From: Thunnus maccoyii
Taxonomy: Eukaryota; Chordata; Actinopteri; Scombriformes; Scombridae
Reading direction: 5' to 3'
Assembly (NCBI RefSeq): GCF_910596095.1
Contig: NC_056550.1
Coordinates: 3,782,001-3,846,000 of the forward strand
DNA: 64,000 nt
Shown here: piece after piece, positions 24,901 through 37,600 of the stretch
How the letters are laid out: each line of letters starts with the position of its first letter
Numbering within the stretch: position 1 is the stretch's first letter
Notes under the pieces: model-generated
The model's database searches: none
Seen by the model: the letters and a program-made list of their open reading frames with translations, nothing else
What the model was told of the DNA's origin: nothing
Made by a program: the position numbers and the translations under genes

Positions 24901-27900
24901 ATGTAATCAAGGTGATTGGTCTCCAGTTTAACCAAAAACAGACAATCCTTTCTGGTAATTTTATCCTCTCAAATGTCACTCAATTGGTTTTTCCAGAAAA
25001 TGTACATTGGCTTGAAAAGGTGGCTGTAAAAAGTGTGTGATTTTCCAGCTTGATTTTGTGTCAGGTACTATGGATTCCAACAGTGCAGAGTTATTTTGGC
25101 CGGAAAAAAGTATCAAAACATGCACAGAAAATCACTCAGTAATGAACTGCTGTGGTTTAAACACTGAAATGAGTTCAGGTGGAGCCAGGCTTTATGTCCA
25201 GCTGCTGAGTCATTTAAATACATCATCAGGAAGTCTGGCGAGGTTCAGTTGAATCATATATTTATGTGTATGTCTTTTTCAGAGAGATTCTGGTTGAAGA
25301 AAGCAATGTCCAGAGAGTAGACTCTCCGGTCACAGTAAGTAACATTTTCTAACGGCTCTTTTTTTGACCAGAATTTGACTAAAAATGAAATGAATGTGGC
25401 AATAATGATTCTCCTGTTTCTCCTCATAGGTTTGCGGTGATATACACGGTCAGTTCTATGACTTGAAAGAGCTTTTTAGAGTAAGTCGCTATTTCTTCTC
25501 TGATTTTATTTATTCGTCATTGTGTAATATTTTAAATATGCTAGACTGAGATGTACACATTATGAACATCATTTTCCGTATGTTTAATTTTCAATATTGA
25601 ACACAAGTCTTAAAGGATTATTCTGTTGCTTTTATTCTAGCCCACATCTCCTAGTATTTGCTATCATGATTATTGTGTTTTAAAATATCATCCCTTACTT
25701 CACTGCAGTGGGTATTATTACCATCAGCGTTGCTCTCCAAAAGAATGCGTCATTTCAAAGGGATGGCGCTTGTTTTTATGCAAATTGGATGTTTGGACAT
25801 TGTAGTGCCCACATCAGACGTCAAATGCCCACATCTAACTTGACAATTGGCGTTGTGGGTCTCCTAGATGTTGGATGGACTCTGTTGTTGTGCTTGTTTG
25901 TGTGTGTTAGGGAGCAGCACTCCTGGCAAACTGACTGTAGTTCAAGCATGAATATAACTCCAGTCCTACTGAGAATGGCATTATTTATGATGCTGATGTG
26001 TTATTTACATAAATTCCACTGTATGTTACTATTAAACTGATTTGTTTTTAATCTTTCCACATGACAGGTTGGTGGAGATGTCCCAGAGACAAATTATCTG
26101 TTCATGGGTGACTTTGTGGACAGAGGCTTCTACAGTGTGGAGACTTTCCTTCTTCTGCTAGCTCTTAAGGTACACATGCTTTTCTGTCTTTGTTCACTAC
26201 TGGTGACAGAGGAGGGTCCCTTGATTTACAGAAAACATACCGCCTTCATCAGTGTCACAGTTGCATAGGTGTGACACATACCTGTGAAACAGTAAACACA
26301 CAGGTAACTGGAATCCATCTAGCACTGGAACAAGGAAGAAATGCACAAACCACCTCTGTTTTTGCAGAGATGAACGTGTTTTTAGAAGAAATATCAGAAG
26401 AGACCAATGAAAGTCTGGATTAAATTCTCAATAAAGGAATCTCCTTCACCTCTACCACACATTTTTGAACAAAAAAAATCAACTTTTGCCACATAATCCA
26501 GGTCAAAGGTTGTGTATATCTATTTTTGTGCTTTTTCAACCTTTTGTGCAGTAACCGCCTTCTGTATAATAACTTTCTATAGGCTTTTAATTCACTGACT
26601 CTGCCTTTTTATATATATATTTAAAACATATTGATATTTTTTTTATTGCTTTTCATATTTTATTTTTTATATATATTGACACACATTTCACACCACTGTA
26701 TTTGTATAACCACAGTGACAATAAACATGTTGAACAACAGGAAAAGTTGGTCACCAGTGTGTTACTGTAAATGCTCACTTCTAATGTCTAAAAATATCTC
26801 CAGGGCTGTCATGAGACTTCACATCTAGGTTTCTGAAATCCTCCTGTCCTCATCTTCTTGCCTCTGCTGTGTTCTTCAGGTGCGTTACCCAGACAGGATA
26901 ACCCTGATCCGGGGAAACCACGAGTCTCGGCAAATCACCCAGGTCTACGGCTTCTACGACGAGTGCCTCCGCAAGTACGGTTCAGTCACCGTCTGGAGAT
27001 ACTGCACCGAGATCTTCGACTACCTGTCCCTCTCTGCTATTATTGACGGCAAGGTGAGATGCATGTCCTGGAATATATTTAACTTGGACTGGTGCTCTGA
27101 CATAGTTCTGAAAATACATGCACTGAATTAACTGAGCCTGTTGAGTAACTTCTCAGTGTCTGATATGCTGTTCAGTTGGGTTTGATTACATTTCTCTCTC
27201 TATCTTCCAGATCTTCTGTGTGCACGGTGGCTTGTCTCCATCCATCCAGACACTGGACCAGATCCGGACCATTGACAGAAAACAGGAAGTGCCCCACGAT
27301 GGGCCCATGTGTGACCTCCTGTGGTCGGACCCTGAAGGTATACAGGCGCCCTCTCGAGCCTTTTAAACAATCAATGTTTACAGTCATGCTTGGAAGAGTC
27401 CCAAACAACTGCAGCACAAAGCCTTTGTGTTATTAAAAGATTAATATCAGCCCTGCATACAACCATCTGCCCTGATGTCAGAAGCAGATCTTGACCTGAG
27501 TCATGTTCTCTCCCTGCTCTCAGATACCACAGGGTGGGGGGTGAGTCCCAGAGGTGCTGGCTACTTGTTTGGGAGCGATGTGGTGGCCCAGTTCAACGCC
27601 GCCAACGACATCCACATGATCTGCCGAGCACATCAGCTGGTCATGGAGGGCTACAAGTGGCACTTCAACGAGACCGTGCTCACAGTGTGGTCAGCACCCA
27701 ACTACTGCTACAGGTAGGCAGCTACAGTCAAACTCAAAAGAGTTCCTGTCTGAGTGGACATAATGTCAACGACTCCATGGAAAAGAACTTCACAATTACA
27801 AGCACCGCTCCAGAGAGAAATCATATCAGGATCTATCTAAAATAAAATATGATCAAAATTTTAAAACTAATTAATAACTTGGTTTTCTGAGTCTTACAAA

Positions 27901-28078
27901 TATTTGAATATCCCTAACTGGATCTTCTTTTTTTGTTTCTACAAACAGATGTGGCAACGTGGCTGCCATCTTGGAACTAGATGAGCATCTACAGCGGGAG
28001 TTCATCATATTCGAGGCAGCGCCGCAGGAGACCAGAGGCATCCCCTCCAAGAAGCCAGTAGCTGATTATTTCCTGTGA
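21979..28078 (+). CDS. ppp4c: Serine/threonine-protein phosphatase 4 catalytic subunit
   Basis: Coding exons: 21979-22076, 25283-25334, 25430-25480, 26068-26169, 26880-27053, 27211-27337, 27524-27713, 27949-28078 (924 nt, 307 aa, the family's exact length). It is almost identical to human PPP4C. The PPP metal and phosphate motifs are all present: GDIHG (53-57), GDFVDRG (81-87), RGNHE (112-116), His164 in CVHGG and His238 in CRAHQ. The C-terminus DYFL ends in the Leu that is carboxymethylated in PP2A/PP4/PP6. PP4 acts with R2/R3 subunits in the DNA-damage response, centrosome function and splicing-factor control. The start [10 protein letters not shown] matches vertebrate PP4 (human MAEISDLDRQ). 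Intron 2 (3.2 kb) has collected several DNA transposons. Teleosts may carry two paralogues, and I cannot say which one this is. Confidence 0.98.
22448..22948. mobile_element. Non-autonomous DNA transposon with 19-bp TIRs (ppp4c intron 2)
   Basis: The left end gctacatccacactaatat (22448-22466) matches the reverse complement of the right end (22930-22948) at 18 of 19 positions. The inside carries mirrored 'ttttcgaa/aaacggagac'-type sequence common in fish MITEs and no ORF. A clean target-site duplication was not found. The superfamily is unsure (hAT-like by appearance). Confidence 0.65.
23106..23282. mobile_element. Short hAT-like MITE with 8-bp TSD (ppp4c intron 2)
   Basis: The left end reads tactgctgggtgatat and the reverse complement of the right end tagggctgtgcaatat, the usual hAT-type ends. 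It is flanked by tgtggcag (23098-23105) and tgtagcag (23283-23290), an 8-bp target duplication with one change. It is 177 bp long with no coding capacity. Confidence 0.7.
23364..24877 (-). mobile_element. Near-full-length, inactivated Tc1-like transposon (ppp4c intron 2)
   Basis: Terminal inverted repeats of about 30 bp (23364-23394 and 24847-24877, including cagttg and gtttggacacccctt) bound a 1514-bp element next to a TA at the left edge. On the minus strand, from high to low coordinates, it encodes a Tc1 transposase: an HTH part near 24530-24310 ([27 protein letters not shown]) and a catalytic C-terminal part near 23870-23730 ([25 protein letters not shown]). In-frame stops, including one directly after SPD, and frame shifts show it is dead. 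It lies antisense to ppp4c. Confidence 0.9.
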
Positions 28079-28762
28079 AGTCTTCGAGCAGACAGCCATG
28101 ATGATGTGTCGAGATCTCCGGTACCATTTCACACCAGCCGCCCTCCACCCTGTGCTGGACGGTTCTGTCAGTCTGAACTCAGAGCAGTTTGACAGAAAAC
28201 CTGCCAAACCCCCTGCGAGGCTCCGCAGAGCCTCAGCTTGAAGAGCTGGATTTTTGCCGCACTGCCCGAGCCTGACAGAGCAGTCACTGTGAAAGGTTAA
28301 GGGGCGAGGTGGATACTGGGTCCATGACTGTTGTCACCGTCAGAGTTTCTTTTCTCCCCTCAGCCTCCTTCCATTTCCATCTGTTGTCCTCTTCTCTCTC
28401 TCCCTGTAGATACGACTCTCCCTCCCTGACTTAACCTCCACCACCATTGTAGGTTCTTTTCAAGACGAACATTGTCATTTAGTTTTAGGAGTATTTGGAA
28501 GGAGCTAGATCTTTTTCTTTCTTTTTTTTTTTTTTTAATATGCTGATGTAGGAAGTTTCACAATTTACGATTTAAGGAATTCCTTTGAAGCATATGTTGT
28601 CTTTTCTTTTTCTTTCTTTTTTTTGTTTTTGTATAATTGTTGCTGCCAGGATTACATGCAAAACAACTTATCCCTTTTTGCTCTTACGTTTTCTGTTTAA
28701 TTGTCATCTGTTTTGTGTGACACTATTTAACATAACCAGTGCTGCTGCTCAGCACCATCACA

Positions 28763-28885
28763 AATAAATCCCAGAGATGTAATGACTGGCCAAACGGAGT
28801 CACTATATTCACCATTGTTTTCTCTTAATTCCTTTTAATCTACAAATCTCTGTAGGTCTGTCAATTTTGATATTGTGAGAATAAA
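28763..28885 (+). terminator. ppp4c: ppp4c poly(A) signals
   Basis: Two AATAAA hexamers lie at 28763-28768 and 28880-28885, about 690 and 800 bp after the ppp4c stop. Alternative 3' ends are likely. Confidence 0.7.
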
Positions 28886-29220
28886 GTTTTTATATCGATG
28901 CTGATTTATTTTCAGGTGTGATTCTATGACACATGAATATTAGCCGTAGCTGTTTAGACATTACTGGTTGTCAATAACTGGCCCAGCTGGACCAGTCACA
29001 TTTTAAAGGGGTCAGTTCACCTGAAACCTCTGCAAATGAAACCGTAACCACATTCTTCATGTAATCATACGTAAAAATGACAAACATAGTTGTAAAAAGC
29101 CAAACTGATACTGTGTTATCGCTAAGCCTTTTTATTTTCATGATGTAAAACACATTTGTTCAACAAGTCTGTTTGCCAAGTTTCCTGTTTGTATAGTCTA
29201 TGTCTTAAACTGCTAAATGA

Positions 29221-29823
29221 CGGGTTCACTATTTTTCAAGTGTCTTAAAACTATAATCCAATGAGCCCAAAGGAACACTGACATGTTTTTCTTGCTGTAA
29301 TTCCTCCTGTTCATACTGACCAGTAGAAGATCCCTTCATAATGCACTTACAATGTAAGTGATGGAGGCCAAAATCCACAGTCCTCATGTGCAAAAATGTA
29401 TTTAAAAGCTAACATGAAGCTTCAGACTTCCAAATCAGTCAACTCGAGTCAATATCTTTCAAAGTTACTGTCTTTTTAGTGCCAAAGTCCTTCTTTTGGT
29501 TACAATCCTTCTACTACAGCCGAACAGGAAAACACTGTTGATCCAGACACTAAGAAGACAAACTGTAGCAGATATCCACTTGGTTTAAATCAGACGACTG
29601 AAGCCTCATATTATCTTCAGATAAACTTTTTAATATGTCTTTGCACAGAATGAGGACAGCAGATTTTGTCCGCCATCACTTACATTGTAAGTGCATTATG
29701 AAGGGATCTAATGGTCAGTATGAAGAGGAGGAATGATTACAGCAGGAAAAACATGTGTCAGTGTTAAAATGGGCTGACTGTTGTTTTAAGACGGACTTCA
29801 GGAAATTGTGAACCTGTTCTTAA
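29221..29823. mobile_element. Foldback / piggyBac-like MITE with long inverted arms
   Basis: The left arm (about 29221-29400) and right arm (about 29640-29823) are inverted copies over about 170-180 bp. Shared blocks include 'gatcccttcataatgcactt' and 'acaatgtaagtgatgg'. The right edge has TTAA (29820-29823) next to gaacaggttc read on the minus strand. The ends resemble those of the element at 10371-10727. No transposase is present. Confidence 0.7.
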
Positions 29824-30003
29824 AACCATCAGTCCCGCTCCACCCTAGACTGAATTTGACGCATGGTTGCTATTGAAAATGTATGTAACATTTCTGGGAT
29901 TCATTTGGTCTCAGTGATATTTGAGTGTGTGAGTCATACAGATGAAGATATGGAGAGAGAAAGATTACCATCACATCCCACTGTGGTACAATGACTGTCA
30001 GAC

Positions 30004-30110
30004 AGTGGGTGTGCCAAATGTTATGTTAGGGAAACCAGCTTGTGACCAGAGGGTTGCTGGTTCGATCCCTGGAGCAGATTATTGTTTATGGGCGAAAAGA
30101 AAGAGTAAGT
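30004..30110 (+). repeat. tRNA-derived SINE head (fragment)
   Basis: The sequence cttgtgaccagagggttgct followed by ggttcgatccc contains a pol III B-box. It matches the SINE at 36255-36500 over the tRNA-like part. The rest of the SINE body is missing or diverged. It is not a functional tRNA gene. Confidence 0.6.
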
Positions 30111-30191
30111 TTGGAGTTGTCTGTCCATATGAAACATATAAACCTGATAAAACCCTGACTCCAGGGCAAATAAATCTTTTAATTCACAGAG

Positions 30192-30420
30192 ATGCGGGCT
30201 GAACATGCAAGATCACGGCTCTGTCGCCTGACAAGTTTCAAGTCTAGTTTTTCAAGAACAACCAAAACCGTTCCCCCTCCCATTTCCAAGAGCTCCCACA
30301 GTGAACCGGCAGTTAGAGAAATGACGACACCCGGAAACAATAAATCACTCCCTGGCTTCAGCAGTTTTGGATACGGGGGCGGCGGGTCTGGCAGTTTGAG
30401 AGACACAACCCAGACAACAG
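30192..30420 (+). other. Candidate upstream coding exon of aldh3b1
   Basis: This is an open segment of 76 codons plus 1 nt starting at ATG 30192 (MRAEHARSRLCRLTSF...). An acceptor-like ttaattcacAG lies just before it and a donor GTAGAC at 30421. Splicing to the aldh3b1 exon that begins at 31654 keeps the frame through GDR into the normal start Met (31662) and would add 79 residues. The predicted N-terminus is rich in Arg and Ser with few acids early on; a later part is Gly-rich. The donor is weak. A stronger donor, ccag|GTAAGT at 31165, could instead end a noncoding first exon. Confidence 0.3.
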
Positions 30421-31661
30421 GTAGACTAAAAACTGTAGTTTTTCTTCTAACACTTAAAATATCTGTTCAGTTTGCAAAATTTCCCCGCGGATGAATATCA
30501 CCGCGTGAGAAGTGGTAGTAGAAAAGTCAAAGTACAAAGTCCAGCGAAAAGGGAATTGATTTGTTTTGAGAAATCGATTGACCTGCGATTTGGTTGCTAA
30601 TCTCTCAGGTAAACAGGAAATTACTTGCTAACATTACACACGCATTGTGTTTGGGCTCCACTTATATCTGACCACACACACACTATAACGGCATGGCTGC
30701 TTTTATTGCTATTAAACTCAATATAATATTTGCTCAACTGTGAGCTTAAAACCAGCTGTTTACCGCCTGTTTACAGCTTGTCCTCCACGCGCTGTGTGAC
30801 GGTGAGTTTGATGCCACTGGAGCACGAAACCCCCTTAAGAAATATCCTAGTTTACACTTCTCTACTTCTTGCCAGAAATGGATCACAACAGACTTACATT
30901 TGAAGACTTTTGATAAAACATTAGGGTTTTCTGGTAAATTCGGCATACAGCTATCCTACTCATGTTTTCTCTATACTGCGAAAAGTTGTGAAATGTCTCA
31001 GTATCTGGTGGGTTTTGACGGCTCAGCTTGGTGTTTTTGTGTGTTCGCGGTAATACTGAGGGAGATACTTCACAGTTCACCGTGAATTAACAGTGCCATA
31101 GAAAGACCTGCTTGCATGTTTTTTTTCGGTAATTCCTTCGGTTATTATCGTCTGTACCTCCCAGGTAAGTTGATCATTTTGAAAGCAGATTCAGAGTACA
31201 CCTTCAATATTTCCCCATAGAGTCGTGCATCCTTTTCGCTGAGTCATTTGGACAGACCTGTCTGCACAAATTTCAGGGTGTCACATCAGTAGCCTGTACT
31301 AACATGTAGCCTCCACTGTGGCACTGTGGTTACACAGTGTACTGTCATAGTAAAGTACTGCGTCATCACAGTGACATTATGAACAGGTCATTAGTTCAAC
31401 TTCAAGTTCAACTTATTTCCACAGAGCTGCACAGACTCATCAGCATTTATACTGGGAAAGTCTTTAATATGCACACTTAATATATGCAACAATATATTTA
31501 ATTAATTCATTAATTAATGCAAGCTTACATTGCTTTTACTTAATGAATTGTGATTTATTGAATAAAAACAAACATTTGTCGTTTCAGCTTCTCAAATGTG
31601 AAGTTTGTCTCTCTTATCTCCATTGTTTGTGTGTGTGTGTGTGTGTGTTCCAGGTGATAGG

Positions 31662-34600
31662 ATGGACACCCACAGCCAGGTTGTTGACAGGTTGCGGTCA
31701 GCGTTTCGTTCAGGCGTCACAGTTCCAGAGCAGTTTCGTCGAACACAGCTGATCAAGCTCATGTCCATGATCAAAGAGAATGAGGAGCAGATTTTAAAGG
31801 CGCTGCACAAAGACCTCGCAAAGGTACAAGAATGTGCTCACGTGTCATACAGAGACAGTATTCACATTACTTCCTAAACACATAATTACGCAACAATTAC
31901 GCTCGAAGCCTGAAGGTAACTATATTGCACAGCAGCTGTCTGTCCCCATCTGTCCCGCTGATGGTGCAATTGAACATTTTATTAAAGCCTGTAACAAAAC
32001 TGTCTGAAAGTAAAAAGCTATTTAACATACAGTAAAGTAATATTTTACCCCATCTCATACTATTCTCATACTGTGCAAAAATGAATTGCACTTTAATAAT
32101 TAACTATTTATTTTGTACATTTTAGGTACAATAGAATCGCACACAGACACAGTTGGATGCATGCACACATCTGCCTTCATGTTTTAGGCACAGTAAGAAA
32201 AAAAATTTCTGCTACATTTCAATAAACACTTACTTCCCTTTTCTTATTGCTGTTCTTGCACATCAGCCAAAGTTTGAGGCCGTCCTGTCTGAGGTTGATA
32301 TGGTGATCAATGAGCTGCACTACGCCATCAATAACCTCAAAAGCTGGCTGCAGCCGGAGTATGTCGGTAAGAACCTGGTAAGTTTGACAATGATTTATTT
32401 GTGCTGGTTGTTGCATACACTTTTTATACAAAATTTTAAATCACAAGGTTTCCAATTGACAAAGTTTAAGAGCATCACTGCTGGGTGTGGTCAGAAGTGA
32501 GCTCTGTCTTGTCTGTAACCACACCCAAATGTGATGTCAGAGATACACACTGGAGTGCACTAGTGACTAGGGAAACAAAGCTTTCTGAGGCCTGAATCAA
32601 TATGAAGCAATCGCATCAAAAATAGTTTACTGTTTTGGAGCCTGTGATACAGTCAAAATGGCAACATCTGCTGGGCAACTATTGGTATTGCACTTGTATG
32701 GCCGAGATGAAACAGTTAGTCAGATTATGGTCATAGTGGTCATACTGCTTTTTATTATTTTGTTCCATAAGTCTATATTATTAAAACGTATGGAGTGAAA
32801 TTTGTTTTGTGCGGTAGGAGAACACTACTAATAAGATGTGAAGTGCTTTGTGACTTTTACTCATCTGAAAGAATAAATGAAAAATATAAGTGTGTACTAG
32901 ATAATATACATAAAACAAATAAACACACACTAATACTCACTGTATGACATTAACATAAAACAATGAATGCACGTTACTTATCGCTGATTATTAAAAAAAA
33001 CAAAAAACAGCTAAAAGAAAGACTGCGTGCTCTTACTTTGAAATGCGGAAATGGCGTCGTCAGCAGGCGATCACTTGCTATCCGAAAATGGCACGAGTGG
33101 ATTTTCGTTCGGACCGGCGGAAAGTTTGTTTCCACAAATGTTTTTTCGATTCACAAATAAAAACTGAGTTCAAAAATGCCTGTTGGAAAGTTGTAAATGT
33201 TAGGAAGATGTTCACAAATGCTTTTCATTTATTTGTAAATTAATTTAATGTATTCACAGATATTTTTTTTATTTGTGGAATTTGTGTATTTGCAGATATG
33301 TTTTATATTTGCAAAATATTTTTGTGAGTTTACAAATCTGTTTTTGTATTTGTTCATCATTATGAAACAAATCTCACTCCATAAAAACGGATCACTTTTA
33401 AACAGAGTTCAGTACAGCTCTGTTTTTACATACTGTGGCAGATTGAGAAGAACACCCCGTATTCAAAACCAGTGCCACAGCTCTTTGATTGGAGTGTGAC
33501 GTAACGAGCCCTCGTCTGGGGTGGTCACATGATTTTATTTTTTTTTTGCGTGGTGAAGCTAGGCATTGAAACATCTTACTGTACTGCTTTGAAAGGTCAA
33601 TACAGTGTCGAGTAGTCTGCTTTGAAGGTAACATAATAATAATAATAATAACAATAATAATAATGATCATAATAATACATTTCATTTGCACTGCACTTTT
33701 CATTCGTAGTGAAACTCAAAGTGCTACAGTAGAAAATAGCAATGAGTTAACATCACTAGAGTGCACTTCTACTTCACTGCAGCAAGGTGAGAAGTTAAAA
33801 CACTGGAGGATTTTCTGCCAGTGTTTCATAAAGTTGTGAGACTAACAAAGGACAGATTAAAACGAGAATGGTCAAAATGTATTCAGCAGAGGCTGAGATA
33901 TCCGAGTCAGACCCCAAAACTGCTGCATCCTACATTTCCCTGAATGCAACTTGATGCAAATGTTTGGTATTTTTACCTCTGACATTTTCATTTTCCGCTA
34001 AGATATTATGTGTATGTATTTTCAAAAAGCTTGTACTGCTTGTATAATTTATTTTTCATATACTTTATCTGTCCATTTTCAGGCTACAAAGCTGGATGAT
34101 TGTTTCATACGGAGGGAACCATTAGGAGTTGTTTTAATCATCGGGGCGTGGAACTACCCACTGCAACTCCTTCTCTTACCCATGGTTGGAGCCATTGCTG
34201 CAGGTATCATTCACAGCATATCACTAGGATATAAATTGACTTAAAGCTGCATTATTCGATATTATGTTATGTTACAATAAATCAACTGACAATGTGTAAT
34301 GTTAAAGGGGTCACTCTATTAAGCAACACAGGATTATCATCAACTCTGCATTTCTCTTCAGATCCATGGAGTGTTTTACACTCTTTTAGCTCATTGTTTT
34401 GGTTTTCTGAAACAGTTTGCTAGCAAGGTCCAATCTTGAAAGAAAAAACTCAATTAATGCAAGTTTTAAACTTGTAATAATAGATTTTAGGCTACTTGGG
34501 GGCAGCGGAAAACAAACTGTAAACACAACAAAAACATATTATCACCACAGGGCAACATTCATATTCAATGGGAGTCATGTTTCTGGCCACCTGAGGAATG

Positions 34601-37600
34601 TAAGTTCAATATTCACTCTAATTGTAGTTCTGTTTTTGGTCTTCACTAACTCCTGAGAAAAATATCTCTTTCTAGCTGCTAAGTGCTGCACTATGTTAAG
34701 GTAGTTGCTAACTTTGTCTGCTGTTTGTTGCTGAGCAGGTTGTGTACAGTGGGTTTTTAGAGCTTTTTCTCCATTTAAAAAAAACACTTGCCTGCTGTGA
34801 CCAAAAAACTAAGAGAGCAGTGAGACTGAATCAAAACAGTAAAGTCGTGGGTCATAAAACCAAAACAATGAGCTAAAACACATATTAAGGCTCCATAGAG
34901 CTGCAGGGAACTGCAGTCAGGTGACAATTCTCTATGTGTTCATCATTATGAGTGACTCCTTTTATATATATTCCATTGTTAATATAAAAATATGGATTAT
35001 TGTGCCACAAAGTTTGCAGATTTTTTTTTTCTTCATCTCAAAAATATAATAAGAAGAGATTAGTTATATCGGTAAGTGGGAAGTCCAGTGAGGTAAACTG
35101 AAGTGTTGCCTTCCAAATTGCATTGTGTTCACAAGCTGTCCTGATCTAACCTTGAAGATAAATGATAAGCAAACATGAAAGTCTGGAATGTGAACTTGGG
35201 AGCTTCTTGTATGATAAAGGCTGTTGTTCTGCAGTTGACTCTCAAGTGTCAGATGTCACTTTCTTGAATACATAAATAGGACTTGTCAACACAGTCTGTT
35301 CTCGTAAGTGCATTACCACACAACGATAACATAACTTTACATATAGCGGGTAGAAGCTTACAGCATTTCACATCCTTGTGTTAAGATGCTATTATTGGAT
35401 TTTCATTAATAATTTTTGAAAAAGCAGCTACATTTAACGCAAGAAGAATTCCCTTAAGCTCTATTTCTTAAACAGTGGTCCACAAAACCTGATAACTAGC
35501 ACTCTTAGTATATGCTGCCTTCATTACATGTGAGGTCAGCATTAAAACACCTTAGACACACGTGCAAATGTAACTATCGTCAGCTCAGTCACTGCTGTCT
35601 GTACTGACTGGATGATGCTGTTGTCTCCAACTAGGAAACTGTGTGGTCATTAAGCCTTCAGAGGTCAGCGCAGCCACAGACAGTCTGATAGCAGAGCTCA
35701 TCCCCAAATATCTGTCTCAGGTAAAGCAGCTTCAGAATGTTTATTCCAAGATTTTTAAATGTTCTTTTTGCTCTTTTTTGTTCTTTTAATATCTGCAATT
35801 TCAGATAGATAATAGCCAGTTACATACCAAAGTTCTTAGTAATATTTGTGAGGAATAACCGAAAAGCTTGAAACTTGAACCAGTGATGTAATCAAGATAA
35901 CAACAATTTTTACACACTTATTGGCCGACATACACTGTTAATGCATGTTGATGTAAAGAACATTGGACTCTAGTTGTCATATCAGTCCATAGAGCTTGGT
36001 ACAGTGAATCTGACGTTTCAGATGGGACTCTTCATTTGACAGGACTGTTGCGCGGTTGTTAGTGGTGGAGCAGAAGAGACCAAGGCACTCCTGCAGAATC
36101 GCTTTGACCACATCTTCTACACAGGTAAAAGCCTCCAGGATCCATCAGATTGCTGCTTATCACAGTATTTCAACTGTAGATAAGTGTCTATATTGCCCTT
36201 TACACAGGTCTCATGACCAAAATATCAGGAACACAAGCTCGCTCTAACCTGTAGGCCACCACTGCCTGTAGGTTAGAGAAGCAAGCTTGTGACCAGAAGA
36301 TTGTCAGTTCAATCCTCTGGACCAGCAGGATAAATGTGGGTAGGGAAAGTGAAGAAGCAGTGTTTGCTCCTTGCCTCCCTCCCTGGAGCTGCTCAGTGGC
36401 CAGCAGATCAGACTGTGGTTATACTGGGCAGCTTCCAGGTGTGAATGTGTAACTGAGTGAATGTGATCATACGGGACGTTTCTGAAAAAGAGGGCATTAC
36501 TCTCAGCAAACAAAGTGTGCAACATTAGCTAACATTAGCCCCTATGAGCTTCTGGTCATACCGGTTGTACCACTGTAGAGGCAAACCCCTGAGTTTGTTG
36601 AATTGAAAAATGATGTGTTTTATAAAAAATAAGAAGAAGAAAAAGAAAAGTTGTAAGACATACAAATTAGTGTTTTTAAACCAGCCAGACTGTCATGAGA
36701 TTTAGATATCCTTTCCACTTTGGATGGTGACTTTTCAGCTCTCTTTCAGGTTCTCAGAATGTTGCGCGCAGCATCCTGCAGGCAGCCTCGGTCCACTTGA
36801 CCCCAGTCACGTTGGAGCTGGGTGGCAAGTGTCCATGCGTCATATACGGAGGGGTGAATATCACAGTTGCTGCCCGCCGCTTGGCATGGGCCAAGTTTTT
36901 CAACGCTGGCCAGAGCTGCGTGGCACCGGACTATGTGCTGTGTACAAAAGCCACCCGGGACGCCCTGCTGCCTGCTTTGCGTGAGGTCCTGGAGGAATTC
37001 TACAGCAAGGAGCCTCAGAACTGTCCTGACATGTCCCGCATTGTGTCACAGCGACACTGGACTCGTCTGATGGAACTGCTCAAGAATTCCAGCGGAAAGG
37101 TTGTTGTGGGAGGAGAGAGCAACGAGGAGGACAAGTACATAGGTGTGTTAAGAAGGGTTAAGAGTGTGCAGTATAATTATATCTGAATAGAATAACAAGT
37201 GTTTGGTGCCACTTATAGAACATGTAATTCATGTTTCATGGCATAAGTCATAGTACTGGTGATGTATTTTTGTATCAGCATCAGCACCATCTTACAAAGA
37301 AAAAGAAAAGTATAAGTTATAGTAATAAACATGATCTGTCCAGCCTATTGTAATGTAAATATGCATCACATTGTAAAACATGTTACAATAAGGTCATTAC
37401 TGGCCTCTTCCTCATTGCAGGTTGTGGACTGGCCTAGGACACAGTTTATCAGTAACCCTATATCTGTCATCCGAAATGAACAGAGGCAGACACATTTTCA
37501 ATATAATTACATTAGTTTGACACATATGGTAGTGTTGGCTTCATAAGATCGTACAGGGTGACAGATTTGGTCAGAAATTGCTACAGTGATGTGAGCCTTT

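Noticed and set aside
30004-30110. A tRNA gene
   Set aside because: A B-box is present, but the cloverleaf is not complete and the sequence matches a SINE head also found at 36255-36500.
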